This document shows, piece by piece, positions 7,190-8,754 of a DNA stretch of 8,754 bases. Origin of the DNA: DAOMFM01 sp035429825 (lineage in GTDB: Bacteria > Acidobacteriota > Blastocatellia > UBA7656 > JADIYM01); the NCBI GenBank assembly GCA_044224215.1, contig JBGAKX010000170.1, positions 1 to 8,754 on the forward strand, read 5' to 3'. Below the pieces are notes generated by a model. The model had not been told where the DNA came from. It made no database searches and saw nothing but the letters and a program-made list of their open reading frames with translations. The position numbers were made by a program, and so were the translations under genes. Each line of letters begins with the position of its first letter. Within the stretch, counting starts at the first letter, position 1.

Positions 7190-8539
7190 ATGACCGACAC
7201 GCCAATCATCTACCAGATCTATGTCGACGCGTTTGCCCGTGGTTCGTCCGATCGCGCTCCTGGTCGGCAGCGTGGCGGCGATCTGGAGGGCGCGACCGAA
7301 CGGCTCGACTACATCGCGTCGCTCGGCGCGGATGCGATCTGGTTGACGCCGATCTTCTCGAGTCCGTCCGACCACGGGTACAACATCACGGACTATTTCC
7401 ATGTGGACAGCAGGCTTGCTCCGGATGGCGACGACCCGGACGAGCTGTTTGGAAGATTTGTCGACCGCGCGCACGAGCTTGGGCTCGGCATCCTGCTGGA
7501 CCTGCCGCTCAATCACGTCGGCCACGGGTACGACCTCGACCAGGTCGAGACGGCCACGCCGGACGAGCCGCCGAGGCTGCGTCCCGCGCGCACTCGCCAG
7601 GAGCGCGGTTGGCAGCGAGATCTGAAGTACCTCGACCACGATCATCCGCCGACGCGTCGGTGGTTGTTCGACGTGGCGCGGTACTGGATCGAGCGGTACC
7701 GTGTCGACGGCTACCGCTACGACTATGTGCACGGCATCGGCAACGAGTTCTGGGCGGATCTGTACACCGAGCTCGAGCGTCTGCGACCCGGGCTGTTTGT
7801 CGTGGGTGAGTACTGGGAGGACATCGGCACGCCCGAGGAGAACGCGCGCGACATCGCGTCGCGGTTCGACATCGAGGGCGGCAGGTGTTTCGACACGCTG
7901 TTCGACTTTCCGTTTCAGGCGGCGGCGGTCGAGTCGCTCGCGGCCGAGACGCCGGCCGAGGTGGTGAAGATTCTCGACCTGTGCGAGCGCAGCTACCCTC
8001 GAGCGGCGTGCGCAATGCTCGACAATCACGACACGGCGCGTATCGGCGACTGGTTGCACGGAGACCGTGTGCGGCAGGCGCTTGCGCTCAGGCTGCTTGC
8101 GTCGCGGACTGGTCCGATCAGCGTGCTGTACGGGACCGAGACGTGTCTGGTGGCGGGGCGGCCTCCGCGGCGGGCGGTCGACGAGTCGAGCCGGATTCCG
8201 ATGAATTGGGACGAGACGGAGTCGGATCTGGTGGCGACGACGCGGGCGTTGTTCGAGGCACGAAAGGCGTATCCGGTGATCACGGAGGGATCGACGGAAG
8301 CGCGCGGGGCGATCGGTCCGTTGTTCGTCGAGCGGAAGCGGGGCGCCGACGGATCGGAGGTGTTGACGGTTTTGAATTTCTCGTCCGAAGCGTGCGCGAC
8401 TGGTGTGGATATGAGTCAGGTGTTTGCGGGGTCGTACGACGGCGTCGCGATATGCGGCGGCGATGCGTTACGCGTCGAGAACGGAGTGCTGGGGTCGGAA
8501 ATGCCCGCGTTCGGCGGCGGGTTGTATGTGATGCAATGA
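7190..8539 (+). CDS. GH13 alpha-amylase-family glycoside hydrolase
   Basis: The product has 449 residues and no signal peptide, so it is probably a cytoplasmic enzyme acting on alpha-glucans or short alpha-glucosides. All four GH13 conserved regions are present: region I D104-L-P-L-N-H109, region II GYRYD with Arg176 and nucleophile Asp178, region III VVGEYW with acid/base Glu207, and region IV LDNHD with transition-state stabiliser Asp281. The protein opens with IIYQIYVDAFARG at the first barrel strand, so it lacks the extra N-terminal domain of neopullulanases. It ends with a beta domain (LTVLNFSSE to GGGLYVMQ). I chose ATG 7190, 4 nt after the preceding stop; a GTG at 7169 would add 7 residues but overlaps the upstream gene. 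There is only a weak GAGTGAG before the start, which suggests translational coupling to the selenoprotein gene. The exact specificity (amylase, oligo-glucosidase, transferase) cannot be told. Confidence 0.92.
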   Translation: MTDTPIIYQIYVDAFARGSSDRAPGRQRGGDLEGATERLDYIASLGADAIWLTPIFSSPSDHGYNITDYFHVDSRLAPDGDDPDELFGRFVDRAHELGLGILLDLPLNHVGHGYDLDQVETATPDEPPRLRPARTRQERGWQRDLKYLDHDHPPTRRWLFDVARYWIERYRVDGYRYDYVHGIGNEFWADLYTELERLRPGLFVVGEYWEDIGTPEENARDIASRFDIEGGRCFDTLFDFPFQAAAVESLAAETPAEVVKILDLCERSYPRAACAMLDNHDTARIGDWLHGDRVRQALALRLLASRTGPISVLYGTETCLVAGRPPRRAVDESSRIPMNWDETESDLVATTRALFEARKAYPVITEGSTEARGAIGPLFVERKRGADGSEVLTVLNFSSEACATGVDMSQVFAGSYDGVAICGGDALRVENGVLGSEMPAFGGGLYVMQ

Positions 8540-8558
8540 TTAGGGTTATGGTCTTGAT

Positions 8559-8577
8559 GCGACCCCTACAGGGTCGC
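8559..8577. terminator. Hairpin after the GH13 gene, possible terminator
   Basis: GCGACCC (8559-8565) and GGGTCGC (8571-8577) form a perfect 7-bp stem with a 5-nt loop, 19 bp after the GH13 stop. A run of five T lies at 8587-8591, but about 10 nt after the stem, so this is not a textbook intrinsic terminator. It may instead belong to the repeat cluster that follows. Confidence 0.5.
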
Positions 8578-8596
8578 CGATGTTCGTTTTTGTCGT

Positions 8597-8632
8597 CCGG
8601 GGGTCGTCGTCGCTTCGCTCCTCGACCCCCGG
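8597..8632. repeat. GC-rich hairpin with 10-bp stem
   Basis: CCGGGGGTCG (8597-8606) pairs perfectly with CGACCCCCGG (8623-8632) around a 16-nt loop (8607-8622). Its right arm is also the start of the larger inverted repeat that ends the window, so this hairpin can compete with that pairing. It is probably an intergenic REP-like element. Confidence 0.6.
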
Positions 8633-8754
8633 CTATTCTCGCGAACCCCTTCGGGGTTCTTCGGATGCCTGAGAAAGGCTGAGAACACAATGGCGGGACG
8701 CCTTGCTCGAATTCTGAAGCACCCCGAAGGGGTGCGGGACAATAGCCGGGGGTC
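8624..8754. repeat. Paired REP-like inverted repeat, truncated by the window end
   Basis: Bases 8624-8640 (GACCCCCGGCTATTCTC) recur in inverse orientation at 8738-8754 with one mismatch in 17. The match goes on inward: each arm holds a hairpin of 7-bp stem and 3-nt loop, GAACCCC/GGGGTTC at 8643-8659 and GCACCCC/GGGGTGC at 8719-8735. The flanking CTTCGG (8659-8664) resembles the complement of CTGAAG (8714-8719). About 45-50 bp of unique sequence lie between the two units. Two divergent copies of one palindromic unit in inverted order is the layout of REP pairs (BIME/REPIN), which RAYT-type transposases spread. No such transposase is in the window. No gene is supported in 8540-8754. Confidence 0.65.

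Noticed and set aside
5011..7209. Minus-strand open frame of 732 codons
   Set aside because: It overlaps three well-supported + strand genes, is rich in Arg, His and Asp, and has no domain I recognise; it is a GC-bias shadow. The same applies to the minus-strand frames at 2850-4655 and 1090-2058.
7885..8682. Alternative + strand frame of 265 codons overlapping the GH13 gene and the 3' non-coding region
   Set aside because: It is out of frame with the GH13 catalytic regions, has low complexity rich in Arg and Gly, and shows no recognisable domain.
8540..8754. CRISPR array
   Set aside because: The repeats are inverted palindromic hairpins of differing sequence, not evenly spaced direct repeats, and no cas gene is present.

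Overview
The window is GC-rich DNA with no unusual composition breaks. Every supported gene lies on the + strand. A protein with FG-GAP repeats and an ASPIC/UnbV domain next to an Oar-like TonB-dependent receptor with an N-terminal carboxypeptidase-regulatory domain is a combination typical of Acidobacteriota. A Vicinamibacteria-like source is my best guess. That is inference from gene content; there is no rRNA or other marker in the window.

Layout. 1-2220: 3' part of a CRTAC1-type surface or periplasmic protein, with FG-GAP beta-propeller repeats, an ASPIC/UnbV domain and a long C-terminal region I cannot assign. 2235-5204: an Oar-like TonB-dependent outer-membrane receptor, 14 bp downstream and probably co-transcribed. 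5204-5255: a long, nearly perfect hairpin that closes this pair of genes. About 5263-6555: an APC-family amino acid permease. 6610-7185: an AhpD/carboxymuconolactone-decarboxylase-like gene whose frame contains one TGA codon. 7190-8539: a cytoplasmic GH13 glycosidase starting 4 nt after the previous stop. 8540-8754: non-coding DNA full of hairpins, including a REP-like inverted pair cut by the window end.

The main result is the gene at 6610-7185. A standard gene caller would split it into two short ORFs (96 and 94 residues) in the same frame, separated only by the TGA at 6898-6900. Read through, the product has 191 residues and the TGA falls exactly on the second catalytic position of the AhpD signature (Glu82, Cys94-x-x-Sec97-x3-His101). 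Immediately downstream is a stem-loop with a perfect 7-bp apical stem and a GUU loop, whose first G is 18 nt after the TGA. A lower helix includes the TGA itself. This is the architecture of a bacterial SECIS element, so I call the gene a selenoprotein with a CxxU redox centre rather than a pseudogene.

How the genes may work together: the first two genes look like a cell-surface binding and uptake pair. The selenoprotein and the GH13 enzyme look translationally coupled, so selenium-dependent readthrough could affect GH13 expression; that is a hypothesis. The permease lies 54 bp upstream of the selenoprotein and may share its transcript, but a possible -10 box in the gap leaves this open.
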